DNA of 64,000 bases from SCUB01 sp041918675 (GCA_041918675.1 JAYRVF010000010.1:1-64000), one strand, 5' to 3'. Positions 41,718-51,797 are shown, counted from the stretch's first letter. Notes: generated by a model not told the origin, from the sequence alone. Program-made: numbers and translations.

Positions 41718-41759
41718 ATTGCCAACGCCGAATTGCCAACGCCGAATTGCCAACGTCAC
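41718..41759 (+). repeat. 14-bp tandem repeat, three units, in the gap after rpmF
   Basis: Units 41718-41731 and 41732-41745 are identical (ATTGCCAACGCCGA); the third, 41746-41759, differs near its end. The surrounding gap 41566-41882 (317 bp) shows no gene and no clear terminator for rpmF. Confidence 0.75.
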
Positions 41760-41882
41760 GGCGCGTCTTGCCGAGTTCATGAATGACGCGATGCGCTCGC
41801 TTTTAAGCCACGATTTTGCGTTTCGGGTTGGATGAGTTGAACCAGGCCGCGCGCGAGCGCGTTGATCCCGAGGCTCCCCGCG

Positions 41883-42455
41883 ATGATCGGCTTTCCGCTG
41901 CTTCTGATCCCGCTCGCGATCTACAACATCTTCGTCTTCCTGATGCCGGGCGTATCGCTGACGGCGCCCGTGACGACAATCGGCCTGCCCTCGGGGGCGG
42001 GCTGGGTGCTGACTTTCGGCGACGCGATCGCGGTCGTCGGCCTGTTCCTGCTTCTCGTCGAGGTGGTCAAGGCGTCGCGGCCCGGCGCCCGCTCGCTGAT
42101 GGATCACCTCTTGTCGCTTGTCGCCTTCGCCGTGGCGGCGGCCGAATTCGTGTGGCTGCCGCAATTCGCGGCGTCGGCCTTCTTTCTGTTGACGGCGATG
42201 ATCCTGGTGGAATTCATCGCGGGCGCGGCCTTCAGCCTTCGACGCGGTCGGCGCGCGGGAACGGTTGGCGGCCATGTCGCGGCGTCGGTCGCCACGCCAG
42301 TCGATGCGCCGTCCGATGTAAGGGGCAAGAGGTCGCAGGCGGTTCAGGCCGGGGTCGCCGAAGCCGAGGTTCCCACGTCGCCCGCGCCGACCGCGACGGT
42401 CGTTGCCGAAGCGCGTCCGGTCATCGGCGCGAAACCGACCGAACCTTCCCTTTAG
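41883..42455 (+). CDS. Hypothetical membrane protein (190 aa)
   Basis: Start at the ATG 41883 (MIGFPLLLIPLAIYNIFVFL); a TTG at 41862 would add seven residues. Four membrane helices lie in about residues 3-20, 43-62, 76-95 and 98-118. They are followed by a Pro/Ala/Val-rich tail of about 70 residues with no structure predicted. The helix pattern is common among uncharacterised alphaproteobacterial inner-membrane proteins. No transporter or enzyme motif is seen. Confidence 0.7.
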   Translation: MIGFPLLLIPLAIYNIFVFLMPGVSLTAPVTTIGLPSGAGWVLTFGDAIAVVGLFLLLVEVVKASRPGARSLMDHLLSLVAFAVAAAEFVWLPQFAASAFFLLTAMILVEFIAGAAFSLRRGRRAGTVGGHVAASVATPVDAPSDVRGKRSQAVQAGVAEAEVPTSPAPTATVVAEARPVIGAKPTEPSL

Positions 42456-42464
42456 TCCGCCGCG

Positions 42465-42851
42465 TCAGACCGTGCGCTGGAAGCGCGGCCATTCGCGTCC
42501 GGGCGGCAATTGGCTCGCGCCGCGATAGGCCAAGACGCCCTCGGCCGGCTCGATCCTGCGCCGCGCGCGCGTTTGCGGGGCCTGGGCGCGGGTGGCGATG
42601 AGATGGGCGTAGAATGCCGCGTGGCGCGCGAGCGGACGGGGGTGGGCAAGGCTGGTCGATGCGCGGCGCGCGTCTTGGATGGGAACCAGCGCTCGGCTGG
42701 GCGCGATCGTCTCGCTCGCCTCGCTCGACCTTGGCCGTGACGAGCCGGACTGCGCGGAGGGAGTTGCGATCCCGATCGCGGCGATTGCGGATGTCATCGG
42801 CCACCTGTTCCATTTCGGGACGAAGAGACGTTTCCATCGAGAAAATCGCAA
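42465..42851 (-). CDS. Possible conserved small hypothetical protein
   Basis: The last sixty residues read HPRPLARHAAFYAHLIATRAQ, then APQTRARRRIEPAEGVLAYR. I recognise this wording (AHLIATR..QAPQTR.RRR.EP..A..AYR) from small hypothetical proteins common in Hyphomicrobiales. The first half is low in complexity and the start is uncertain; a shorter protein beginning near 42700 is possible. It ends 9 bp from the convergent membrane protein gene. If real it is a single-gene unit. No function known. Confidence 0.45.
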   Translation of the reverse strand: MRFSRWKRLFVPKWNRWPMTSAIAAIGIATPSAQSGSSRPRSSEASETIAPSRALVPIQDARRASTSLAHPRPLARHAAFYAHLIATRAQAPQTRARRRIEPAEGVLAYRGASQLPPGREWPRFQRTV

Positions 42852-43090
42852 GCTCCGTGCCAGGCGGCGGCGTTACGCCGGTCGCCGGCGCGCGCGCTTT
42901 TCGAATTCTTTAGGATCGTTCCATAGAGTGAACGAGCAAGAGGGGGCGCGGCTCCGCGTAGGTCGCGTCAAGCACTTGGGTTCTCAGGCCTATTTTCACC
43001 TCGCGGGCCGATCCCGGCTCCGGGAAAGCGGGCATGAGCGGGATGCCGGAAGCGCTCGATGATCTGTACGCGTATCGCTGAGAGGCGCCT

Positions 43091-44857
43091 TTGAGTCGTC
43101 CCCTTTTCGGACAGAACACCGACGCCGCCGCGATTTCGCCGGTCGCCAACCCATCCATCGACGCGGCCGGGATTCTCGCGGCCATTGGCGAGGCCGCCTT
43201 CGTCTGGGAGATCGAGCACGGCAACCTGATCTGGAGCGCGAACGCCCCGCAGGTGCTCAAGGGCGTTCCGGCGGCGACGCTTGGAAACGCCGCGGAATAT
43301 TCCAGGCTCGCGGCGGCGGGAAAGAATCTCAGCCGCTACGACGTGATCGCGCGGGCCGTCTTGCGCGACCAGGGCGCGGGCGTCGCCTACCAGCTTCAAT
43401 ACGAGCTCAATGCCCAGTCATCGCCGATCAAGGTCGAGGAGATCGGCCGCGGCTATGCCGGCCGCGACGGCAAGCCGATCCGCGCCATCGGATTGGTGCG
43501 CGTCGTCACCGAGCGCCATGAAATCGAAAAGCGCCTGGTTCAGCTTTCGCAATTCGACGGGCTGACGGGTGAGCTCAATCGCGCGAGTCTGCTGGCCGAA
43601 CTCGAACGGGCGGTCGAGGAGGCCAAGCGCGACCGGACCTCGCTCGGCTTCATGCTGATCGCGGTCGACCATCTCGCGCGCATCAACGAAGCGTTCGGAC
43701 ACAACGCCGCCGACGAGGTGATCGCGGAGGTAGCGCGCCGCTTCCGCGCGCGTTTGCGCCTCGGCGACGTCATGGGACGTTTTTCCGGCAACAAGCTGGC
43801 GGTCATCCTGAGGGATTGCACGCGCGAGAAGATGGAGGCGGCCGCCGACCGCTTTCTCGCGCTGGCGCGCGACGAGGCGATCCACACCTCGGCCGGTTCG
43901 GTCGCCATTACCGTCTCGGCCGGCGGGATCATCGCGCCGCGCCACGCGCGAAACGCGCGCGACGTGATGGGCCGCGCCCAGGAGGCGCTCGACACCGCGA
44001 AACAGCGATGGAAAGGGCATTTCTGGTCCTGGCGGCCGAGCGTCGAGATCGAGACGCGGCGGCTGAAAAACATCCGCGCCACCGACGAGATCGTGCGGGC
44101 GCTCAACGAGCGGCGGATCGAGGTGGCATTCGAGCCGGTGGTCGATGCCGCGACCTTGAAGCCGGCCTTCTATGAAAGCCTCCTGCGCGTGCGGCGTCAG
44201 AACGGCGAATTGCTGTCGGCGCAGGAAGTGGTGCCGATCGCGGAAAAGCTGGGTCTCATCCGGCTGCTCGATCATCAGATGCTGCGCCTCGTCATCGAGC
44301 AATTGGCCCTGGCGCCGGGCGTGACGCTCAGCGTCAACATCTCGCCGGATACCACGACCGATCCCGACTGGTGGGCGAACCTCGAGGGACTGCTGCGCAC
44401 GCATCCGGAAATTTCCGGGCGGTTGATCGTCGAGATCACCGAGACGGTCGCGATTCAGGACGTCGACGAGGTTCGCGGCTTCGTCTCGCGGCTGAAAAAC
44501 ATGGGCATCCGCATCGCCATCGACGATTTCGGCGCCGGCTTCACGTCGTTTCGCAATCTGCGCAAGCTCAGTGTCGACATCGTCAAGATCGACGGCGCCT
44601 TCATCCAGGCGATGCTGCATTCGGCCGACGATCGCGCCTTCACCCAATCCTTGATCGAGCTGGCCAAGCGCCTCGGTCTGCAGACGGTCGCCGAATGGGT
44701 GCAGAACGAGGCGACCGCCGCTTTGCTGCGGGAATGGGGTTGCACCTATATTCAGGGCCACCACACCGGGATCGCCACGCTCGAGCGCCCATGGCCGGCG
44801 CCGCGTCCTGGAGATCAGGTGCCGCAGGCCGCGTCATCGGCGCGGGTAAGCGCCTAA
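43091..44857 (+). CDS. GGDEF/EAL protein with degenerate GGDEF (c-di-GMP signalling)
   Basis: 588 aa from a TTG start; no nearer ATG fits. It has a PAS-like N-terminus (IGEAAFVWEIEHGNLIWSANA), then a GGDEF domain whose signature is replaced by SGNKL (GRFSGNKLAVIL), so cyclase activity is unlikely. A complete-looking EAL domain follows: ESL in place of EAL, Asn in SVNIS, Glu in IVEITE, DDFGAG, Lys in VKIDGAF, Glu in TVAEWVQ and Gln in IQGHH. It may therefore be a c-di-GMP phosphodiesterase with the GGDEF part as a GTP-sensing regulator. No membrane segment. It ends 13 bp from phaR, which is convergent. Confidence 0.9.
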   Translation: MSRPLFGQNTDAAAISPVANPSIDAAGILAAIGEAAFVWEIEHGNLIWSANAPQVLKGVPAATLGNAAEYSRLAAAGKNLSRYDVIARAVLRDQGAGVAYQLQYELNAQSSPIKVEEIGRGYAGRDGKPIRAIGLVRVVTERHEIEKRLVQLSQFDGLTGELNRASLLAELERAVEEAKRDRTSLGFMLIAVDHLARINEAFGHNAADEVIAEVARRFRARLRLGDVMGRFSGNKLAVILRDCTREKMEAAADRFLALARDEAIHTSAGSVAITVSAGGIIAPRHARNARDVMGRAQEALDTAKQRWKGHFWSWRPSVEIETRRLKNIRATDEIVRALNERRIEVAFEPVVDAATLKPAFYESLLRVRRQNGELLSAQEVVPIAEKLGLIRLLDHQMLRLVIEQLALAPGVTLSVNISPDTTTDPDWWANLEGLLRTHPEISGRLIVEITETVAIQDVDEVRGFVSRLKNMGIRIAIDDFGAGFTSFRNLRKLSVDIVKIDGAFIQAMLHSADDRAFTQSLIELAKRLGLQTVAEWVQNEATAALLREWGCTYIQGHHTGIATLERPWPAPRPGDQVPQAASSARVSA

Positions 44858-44870
44858 GGCAAACGCGCGA

Positions 44871-45515
44871 TCAGTCGCCGCTCTTGCCGGCGTCCTTGGT
44901 GGAAAGCTGATCGAGCCGATCCTGCATTTCCTGCATCTGCCGGCGGAGCTGGTCGATGTCGCCGCTCTCGGTGGCCGCGGCTCGCGGCGCGTCCTTCGCC
45001 GTCTCCTTGCCCGGCTCGTGCCCGGCGCCTTCGGCGTCGTGCTCCTTGCGCGGGAAGGGCTTGAACATGCCGAAAGTGCGCTCGAACAATTCCATGTTGC
45101 GCCGCACCTGCTCCTCCAGCGCGCCGAAGGGGTTGGCTCCGAACGGGCCGGTTCCGAACGCGTGGACCATCTGGTTGCGGAACTTTTCCTGCTGCTGCGT
45201 GAAGGACTCGATCGACGCCTCGAGATAGCGCGGCACCAGCATCTGCATGCTGTCGCCGTAAAAGCGGATCAATTGCCGCAGGAAAGCGGTCGGCAACAGG
45301 TTTTGCCCTTCCTTGTTTTCCTGTTCGAAAATGATCTGGGCCAGCACCGACCGGGTGATGTCCTCCCCGGATTTGGCGTCATAGACGAGGAAATCCTCCC
45401 CGTCCTTGACCATCGTGGCGAGGTCCTCAAGGGTAACGTAAGTGCTGGTGCCGGTATTGTAGAGGCGCCGGTTGGCGTATTTCTTGATGGTGACGGGTTC
45501 TGCTGATTTCGCCAT
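44871..45515 (-). CDS. phaR: Polyhydroxyalkanoate synthesis repressor PhaR
   Basis: 214 aa from MAKSAEPVTIKKYANRRLYNTGTSTYV; in-frame ATGs at 45524 and 45536 are alternatives. The N-terminal DNA-binding domain ITIKKYANRRLYNTGTSTYVTLEDLA is nearly invariant in the family. The PHB-accumulation domain (FLRQLIRFYGDSMQMLVPRYLEASIE) follows. The C-terminus is a coiled coil (IDQLRRQMQEMQDRLDQLS). PhaR binds both DNA and PHB granules: free protein represses phasin and other granule genes, and granules titrate it away. It is divergent from phaA-phaB. Confidence 0.96.
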   Translation of the reverse strand: MAKSAEPVTIKKYANRRLYNTGTSTYVTLEDLATMVKDGEDFLVYDAKSGEDITRSVLAQIIFEQENKEGQNLLPTAFLRQLIRFYGDSMQMLVPRYLEASIESFTQQQEKFRNQMVHAFGTGPFGANPFGALEEQVRRNMELFERTFGMFKPFPRKEHDAEGAGHEPGKETAKDAPRAAATESGDIDQLRRQMQEMQDRLDQLSTKDAGKSGD

Positions 45516-45838
45516 GGAAGCCATGCGATAACTCATTAGGTTGCAATATTGTGGCATGCGCGAAGGCCGTATATTTCATGCCGCAACCGCGCATTTTTAT
45601 GCCGCACTGCTCAAAATAAGCATTTTCGTGCCAGTTCGGCTACCGTTTTGTGCGATGAGGTTAATTCGCGGGTCGCCCTGCGTCCGCCGCCGAGGGCTTT
45701 CGGCCGATCGATGCCGCATGGCGGCATCTCTTTGGGGCAATTGACAGACTACGAATAGCTCATGAGGATGGCGTGGACATCCGGCCCCCAGCCTGATACC
45801 CGCCTGCCAATTCCATTCGAGCGCTTAAGGAGATGTTC
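45516..45838. promoter_or_regulatory. phaR / phaA intergenic region with repeated motifs
   Basis: Holds TTGCAATATTG (45541-45551), sharing TTGCAATA with the sites at phaZ and the patatin gene. ATGCCGCA occurs at 45578, 45599 and 45711, the last within a hairpin ATGCCGC-ATG-GCGGCAT (45711-45727). phaA has a strong AAGGAG ribosome site (45827-45832). I cannot name a certain promoter. Autoregulation by PhaR is possible. Confidence 0.4.
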
Positions 45839-47017
<1,179 letters not shown>

Positions 47018-47188
47018 GCCGTCGCGGAGCGGTCTTCATCGGGCCGCGGCATCGGGTTTGCCCCCGCCGGATCGAAACCGGACCCGGCGGGCGCGAACAA
47101 GACTTCGAGAAATACTTCAGACATCGGCGCCGGCATTCCGCGCGGCGTCCGCAAACCAACAAGTTCGGTGGATTAGGGGAGGTTGCTC

Positions 47189-47914
47189 ATGGCTCGTGTT
47201 GCATTGGTCACCGGCGGAACGCGCGGTATCGGCGCCGCGATCTCGAAGGCGCTGAAGGCGGCGGGCTACAAGGTCGCGGCCAATTACGGCGGCAATGACG
47301 AGGCGGCGGCGAAGTTCAAGGCCGAGACGGGCATCCCGGTCTACAAGTGGGACGTGAGTTCGTTCGAGGCCTGCGCGGCCGGCGTCAAGCAGGTCGAGGC
47401 CGACCTCGGCCCGGTCGAGGTGCTCGTCAACAACGCCGGCATCACCCGCGACGGTTTCTTCCACAAGATGACGCCGGATCAGTGGAACGCGGTCATCGGC
47501 ACCAATCTCGGCTCGCTCTTCAACATGTCGCGCCAGGTGATCGAGGGCATGCGCGAGCGTTCCTTCGGCCGCATCATCAACATCTCCTCGATCAACGGAC
47601 AGAAGGGCCAGGCCGGCCAGGTCAACTACTCGGCCGCCAAGGCCGGCGATCTCGGCTTCACCAAGGCGCTGGCGCAGGAATGCGCCAACAAGGGCATCAC
47701 CGTGAACGCGCTCTGCCCCGGCTATATCGGCACCGAAATGGTGCAGGCCGTGCCGAAGGAAGTGCTGGACAAGAAGATCCTGCCGTTCATTCCGGTCGGC
47801 CGCCTCGGCGAGGTCGAGGAAATGGCGCGCTGCGTGGTGTTTCTGGCCTCCGACGAGTCGGGCTTCATCACCGGCTCGACGCTCTCGGCCAATGGCGGCC
47901 AGTACATGATCTGA
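47189..47914 (+). CDS. phaB: Acetoacetyl-CoA reductase
   Basis: 241 aa; ATG at 47189 with an AGGGGAGGT ribosome site. Short-chain dehydrogenase fold: TGGTRGIG for NADPH, NNAG, catalytic Ser in ISSINGQKGQ and YSAAK. Product-site residues (QKGQAGQVNYSAAK) match PhaB. It reduces acetoacetyl-CoA to (R)-3-hydroxybutyryl-CoA for PHB synthase, whose gene is not in this window. It is followed at once by a strong terminator. Confidence 0.97.
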   Translation: MARVALVTGGTRGIGAAISKALKAAGYKVAANYGGNDEAAAKFKAETGIPVYKWDVSSFEACAAGVKQVEADLGPVEVLVNNAGITRDGFFHKMTPDQWNAVIGTNLGSLFNMSRQVIEGMRERSFGRIINISSINGQKGQAGQVNYSAAKAGDLGFTKALAQECANKGITVNALCPGYIGTEMVQAVPKEVLDKKILPFIPVGRLGEVEEMARCVVFLASDESGFITGSTLSANGGQYMI

Positions 47915-47937
47915 GCCGGCGTTCCCGGCAAGGCAAG

Positions 47938-47966
47938 AAGGGCCGCGCGCGTCGCGGCCCTTTTTT
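47938..47966 (+). terminator. Intrinsic terminator of the phaAB operon
   Basis: AAGGGCCGCG / CGCGGCCCTT stem with a short loop runs straight into TTTTTT, 23 bp after the phaB stop. It is a textbook rho-independent terminator. Confidence 0.92.
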
Positions 47967-48022
47967 GTTGGGCGAGAACATTGCCGCGAATGCGATCGCC
48001 ACGCCGAAATTGAAATGCTCCA

Positions 48023-48090
48023 GAATCCAAGCCTTGAAACGGAGCCCTGAATTCGAGGCTTGAATCCAAGCCTTGAATCCAAGCGTCAAG
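48023..48090. repeat. Cluster of 16-bp repeats between phaB and gloB
   Basis: GAATCCAAGCCTTGAA occurs at 48023-48038 and 48062-48077, and begins a third time at 48075. GGCTTG-AATC-CAAGCC (48057-48072) forms a hairpin. The cluster touches the REP-like element that follows. Confidence 0.7.
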
Positions 48091-48134
48091 CAAATCCCGA
48101 TCGCGAAAGTGGCTTCCGCTTTCGCGGGATTTGC
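48090..48134. repeat. REP-like palindromic element, copy 2
   Basis: Arms GCAAATCCCG(AT)CGCGAAAG and CTTTCGCGGGATTTGC pair almost perfectly. Its reverse complement matches the copy at 35157-35205. It ends two bases before the stop codon of gloB and so could shape the 3' end of that transcript. Confidence 0.8.
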
Positions 48135-48135
48135 C

Positions 48136-48903
48136 CTAGGCGCGGTTCTTGCGCGCGCGGATTTCGGTGAACACGTCGGCGGCGTCCGCGCCCGCCATGC
48201 CGAGATGGGCGGCGACCTCGGCCACGTCCGCGCGCAGGAAGGGATTGGCGCGCTTCTCCGCGCCGATCGTGGAGGGCACCGTTGGCCTGCCCTCGGCGCG
48301 CAGGCGCGCGACCTCCTCGGCGCGGGCCGCGAGCGCCGCGTTTTCCGGCTCGATCGCTTTCGCGAAGCGGATGTTGGCCTCGGTATATTCATGCGCGCAA
48401 TAGACGTTGGTGTCCTCCGGCAGCGCGCGGAGCCTCAGGAGCGAGTCCCACATCTGGCCCGGAGTTCCCTCGAACACGCGTCCGCAACCGATCGAAAACA
48501 GCGTGTCGCCGACGAACACCGCGCGCTCGTCCTTGAACCAATAGGCGACATGGCCGAGCGTATGGCCCGGCGTCGCGATAACGCGGGCGGCAAGATCGCC
48601 GATCCTGACCTCGTCGCCGTCGGCGAAGGTGGCGTCGACCAGCGGCACCTTGGGCGCCTCGCGCGCGGATGCGACGACGCGGCAATCGTAGCGCGCCTTC
48701 AGGTCCGCGATCGCGCCGGTGTGGTCGTGGTGATGATGGGTGACCAGAATGTCGGTGAGCCGCCAGCCGGCCTCCTCGAGCGCGGCGAGGATCGGCTCGG
48801 CATCCGGCGCGTCGATCGCCGCGGTCGCGCCCGTCGCCGCGTCGTGGACGAGGATCGCGTAATTGTCGCTCAAACATTCAATCAGACGGATGTCGGCGGG
48901 CAT
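48136..48903 (-). CDS. gloB: Hydroxyacylglutathione hydrolase (glyoxalase II)
   Basis: 255 aa, ATG at 48903 with a GGAGAACG ribosome site. Starts IRLIECLSDNYAILVHD; metal site VTHHHHDHTG; His in TPGHTLGH, Asp in FVGDTLFSIGCGR, His in CAHEYTEANIRFA. The C-terminal helical domain with the glutathione-contacting IGAEKRANPFLR motif is present. It hydrolyses S-lactoylglutathione in methylglyoxal detoxification. It is divergent from the methyltransferase gene at 49021, a common pairing in alphaproteobacteria. Confidence 0.96.
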   Translation of the reverse strand: MPADIRLIECLSDNYAILVHDAATGATAAIDAPDAEPILAALEEAGWRLTDILVTHHHHDHTGAIADLKARYDCRVVASAREAPKVPLVDATFADGDEVRIGDLAARVIATPGHTLGHVAYWFKDERAVFVGDTLFSIGCGRVFEGTPGQMWDSLLRLRALPEDTNVYCAHEYTEANIRFAKAIEPENAALAARAEEVARLRAEGRPTVPSTIGAEKRANPFLRADVAEVAAHLGMAGADAADVFTEIRARKNRA

Positions 48904-49020
48904 GGCGTTCTCCGCGTGTCGGCGGGCCTGTCTATCACGGCGCCGGCCGTTTCCATATCCCGTTAACGCTCGCGGCGCGCGCCCTGCCGAAGCCGGCGCG
49001 GCCATGCTAGACTGGCGCGC

Positions 49021-49761
49021 ATGTCAATCGACGTCATCGATCTGCGCGGCTTCTACGCCCACCGGCTGGGCGTCATGGCGCGCCGCATTGTCGGGCGCGG
49101 CATCCGGGCGCATTGGGCCGAGACGCGACAGCAGCGCGTGCTCGGCCTCGGCTACGCCATTCCCTATCTCGGCCTGTTCCGCGAAAGCGCGGAGCGCTGC
49201 ATCGCCTTCATGCCGGCCGCGCAGGGCGTGGTGAAATGGCCGACCTTGCGGCCGTCGCTGGTGGCGCTGGTCGATCAATACGAATTGCCGCTCGCCGATT
49301 CCTCGGTCGATCGCGTGCTCATCGTTCACGCGTTGGAAATGGCGGACGATCCGACCGGCCTGTTGCGCGAGGTCTGGCGCGTGCTGGCGCCGAGTGGCCG
49401 CGTGCTGGCGATCATTCCCAACCGGCGCGGCATGTGGGCGCGCAGCGACGCCACGCCCTTCGGCCATGGACGGCCCTACTCGAAATCGCAGATCACGCAT
49501 CTGCTGCGGCAGACCTGGTTCACCCCGACGGCATGGAGCGAGGCGCTCTACATTCCGCCCTTGGGCCGGGCGTGGCTGGCGCGCTCGGCGATGATGTGGG
49601 AGCGGGCGGGCTCGGCGATTTCCGCGCCCTTCGCGGGGGTGCATATCGTCGACGCGACGAAGCAGGTCTATCGCGCCTTGCCGGCCAAGCGCGCGCGCCC
49701 GCATCTCATCCCGGCGCTCGAGCCCGCGCTGGCGCCCTCGCCCTCGACGCGCGACGGCTGA
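49021..49761 (+). CDS. SAM-dependent methyltransferase of unknown target
   Basis: 246 aa. A class I methyltransferase fold with glycine-rich loop LGLGYAIPYL, acidic patch LPLADSSVDRVLIVHALEMADDP and the later LREVWRVLAPSGRVLAIIPNRRGMW strand. This is the conserved alphaproteobacterial protein usually divergent from gloB, as here (117 bp apart). The target molecule is unknown. No membrane segment. Confidence 0.85.
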   Translation: MSIDVIDLRGFYAHRLGVMARRIVGRGIRAHWAETRQQRVLGLGYAIPYLGLFRESAERCIAFMPAAQGVVKWPTLRPSLVALVDQYELPLADSSVDRVLIVHALEMADDPTGLLREVWRVLAPSGRVLAIIPNRRGMWARSDATPFGHGRPYSKSQITHLLRQTWFTPTAWSEALYIPPLGRAWLARSAMMWERAGSAISAPFAGVHIVDATKQVYRALPAKRARPHLIPALEPALAPSPSTRDG

Positions 49762-49810
49762 CGGATTTTCTCGAAAGTGGCGCGAGCCGCGCGAGCCGTG
49801 GACGATCGCT

Positions 49811-50491
49811 TCAGTCGTCCGTGTTCATGCCCGGATCGAAATCATCGCCGCCCGAGGATGATTGCGGCGGCGCGCCGCCCTCGGGGCGAGACCCGTGCGG
49901 CCGGCGCCGCCGGCGATGGGCGTAGCGTTCCCCGCCCTGCGGACGCTCGCCGCCGTTGCCCGGCGCGGGCGGCGATCCGCCGGTTATGAAGGAGGGAAGG
50001 CGCTCGATGGTCTCCTCGTCGTCGCCGACGACTGGCTGCGAACGCTCGGTCGAGACCTCGCGTCGCGGCTGATGCATGCGGGGAGGAAAGGGATGAGCCT
50101 CGCGCTGGCGCGGCTGGGGCGGTTCGCGCTGCTCGCGCGGTTGCGGGGCATGCTCGGCGACATATCCCTGCCCGGGATCGGCGTCGCCGTCATCGCCGCC
50201 GTCGTCGCGGTAGTCGCCCTCGCCGCGATAGAACGGCTGGCTCTGGCGCGACTGGTCCTGCGCCGAGGCGATGATGCGGAAGTAATGTTCGGCGTGCTGG
50301 TAGTAGTTCTCGGCGGCGACCGGATCGCCGGAGCCCTGCGCGTCGCGGGCGAGTTGAACGTATTTTTCGGCGACTTGGGTGGCGGTTCCGCGGATCTTGA
50401 CGTCGGGTCCGGTCGATTCGAAGACACGCGACAAAGGATTCTGGCCGCGGCGGTTGCGGTTGCGCAGCCGTTTGTTCTGACCGTTTCTCAT
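49811..50491 (-). CDS. DUF4167 domain protein
   Basis: 226 aa. The conserved core is the first 75 residues: MRNGQNKRLRNRNRRG, then NPLSRVFESTGPDVKIRGTA and EKYVQLARDAQGSGDPVAAE, then YYQHAEHYFRI. The rest is disordered: Gln/Arg/Pro-rich, then acidic, ending DDFDPGMNTDD. The Arg/Asn-rich start suggests RNA or ribosome contact. Function unknown; it is found next to prmC-prfA in this order, as here. Confidence 0.92.
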   Translation of the reverse strand: MRNGQNKRLRNRNRRGQNPLSRVFESTGPDVKIRGTATQVAEKYVQLARDAQGSGDPVAAENYYQHAEHYFRIIASAQDQSRQSQPFYRGEGDYRDDGGDDGDADPGQGYVAEHAPQPREQREPPQPRQREAHPFPPRMHQPRREVSTERSQPVVGDDEETIERLPSFITGGSPPAPGNGGERPQGGERYAHRRRRRPHGSRPEGGAPPQSSSGGDDFDPGMNTDD

Positions 50492-50918
50492 GACTTGACC
50501 TTGCCACCCCCGCCTATCGCATCGCGTTCGAATGACCCTGATCGCTGGCTTTCATCGAACGCATGCAGGATCCGATAATAATGCTGGACGCGCGCTCCGC
50601 CGATCGCGCCGATGCCGATCCACCCGCGCCGCGCATGCGCGAACATGCGTGGAGCGGCGCGACAATTCCCGGCTTTCGTCCATCTTGCGGCCAGCCCCAG
50701 GGCGTTTTCCGCCACCGGGACAGCAACTCCTCGCCAGCAATTGAGATCCCCCTCGACACCCCCGCCCCTGGCGGGCTGGGACTTACGGCCTTGTTCAGGC
50801 GGCCCAGGTCGAATTCGTCGGCGGAACCTAGTCCGTCCCGGTGGATATTCCAAGCGGTTTTTTGCTTTGCGGCACGGACCGCGCGCGCCGCCTCGGGTCG
50901 CGGGAAATTTGAGGGGAA
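50492..50918. other. Intergenic region without a recognisable feature
   Basis: 427 bases between the DUF4167 gene and prmC, both on the minus strand. It probably holds the promoter of the DUF4167 gene and any terminator for prmC. Open frames here are not protein-like. I see no tRNA or clear RNA hairpin. Confidence 0.5.
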
Positions 50919-51797
50919 TTAATGCCTTGTCGCGATAATCACCCGGTCGATGCCCGCCAGATCGCGCCGTGGCGCGTCGTTTGGGAAAAGCCCCGCGGCG
51001 GCGAAGATCGCTTCGACCGCGCCGGCCTGATTCTCGCCGACCTCGACGATGATGCGGCCACCCGGACGCAGCAGGCGCGACGCCTCTCCCGCCAGGGCCC
51101 GATAGGCGCGAAGACCGTCCGCGCCGCCATCGAGCGCGCCGCGCGGATCGAAGTCGCGCACCTCCGGCGGGAGGCGGGCGATGTAGGCAGAGCCGATATA
51201 GGGCGGGTTGGATACGACCAGATGGAAAGGCCCGCGAAGCGCGGCCGCGTAGTCGCAGCGGACAAAATAGGCGCGGTCGGCGAGCCCGAGCTCCATCGCG
51301 TTGACGCGGGCGGTCGCGAGCGCCGCCTCGCTGAGATCGGTGCCGAGCCCGCGCGCCCGGCCGAACTCGGACAGAAGCGCGAGGAGGATCGCCCCGCCGC
51401 CGGTTCCGATGTCGCAGATATCGAGCCGCGCGTCGCGCCCATCCTCGGGGAGTGTGGCGAGCGCGGCCTCGACCACCGTCTCCGTCTCCGGGCGCGGCAC
51501 CAGCGTCGCGGGCGAGACCCGCAGCGTCAGGCCCCAGAATTCCTTGCGGCCGAGAATGCGCGCGACCGGTTCGCCCCGCAGCCGTCGCGCGGCCAAGGCC
51601 CACGCCGCCTCGGTCTCGGCCGGCGAGAGGTCGCGTCGCGCCGCGCCGGCGAGGCCGGTGAGGTCGAGCTTGAGCACTTCGCCGATCAGAAGCCGCGCGT
51701 CGAGTTCGGGCGATTCGATGCCGGCCTCGCGCAGCCTCGCCGCCAGCGCCCGCCGCGCGGCGGCGACGGTCAGCTCCCGCCGGGGCGAGTCGGTCAT
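50919..51797 (-). CDS. prmC: Release factor glutamine N5-methyltransferase PrmC (HemK)
   Basis: 292 aa. N-terminal helical substrate domain with GEPVARILGRKEFWGL, SAM loop ICDIGTGGGAILLAL and the catalytic VVSNPPYIG. It methylates the Gln of the GGQ motif in release factors. The start overlaps the prfA stop by 4 bp, so substrate and modifier are translationally coupled. Confidence 0.96.
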   Translation of the reverse strand: MTDSPRRELTVAAARRALAARLREAGIESPELDARLLIGEVLKLDLTGLAGAARRDLSPAETEAAWALAARRLRGEPVARILGRKEFWGLTLRVSPATLVPRPETETVVEAALATLPEDGRDARLDICDIGTGGGAILLALLSEFGRARGLGTDLSEAALATARVNAMELGLADRAYFVRCDYAAALRGPFHLVVSNPPYIGSAYIARLPPEVRDFDPRGALDGGADGLRAYRALAGEASRLLRPGGRIIVEVGENQAGAVEAIFAAAGLFPNDAPRRDLAGIDRVIIATRH

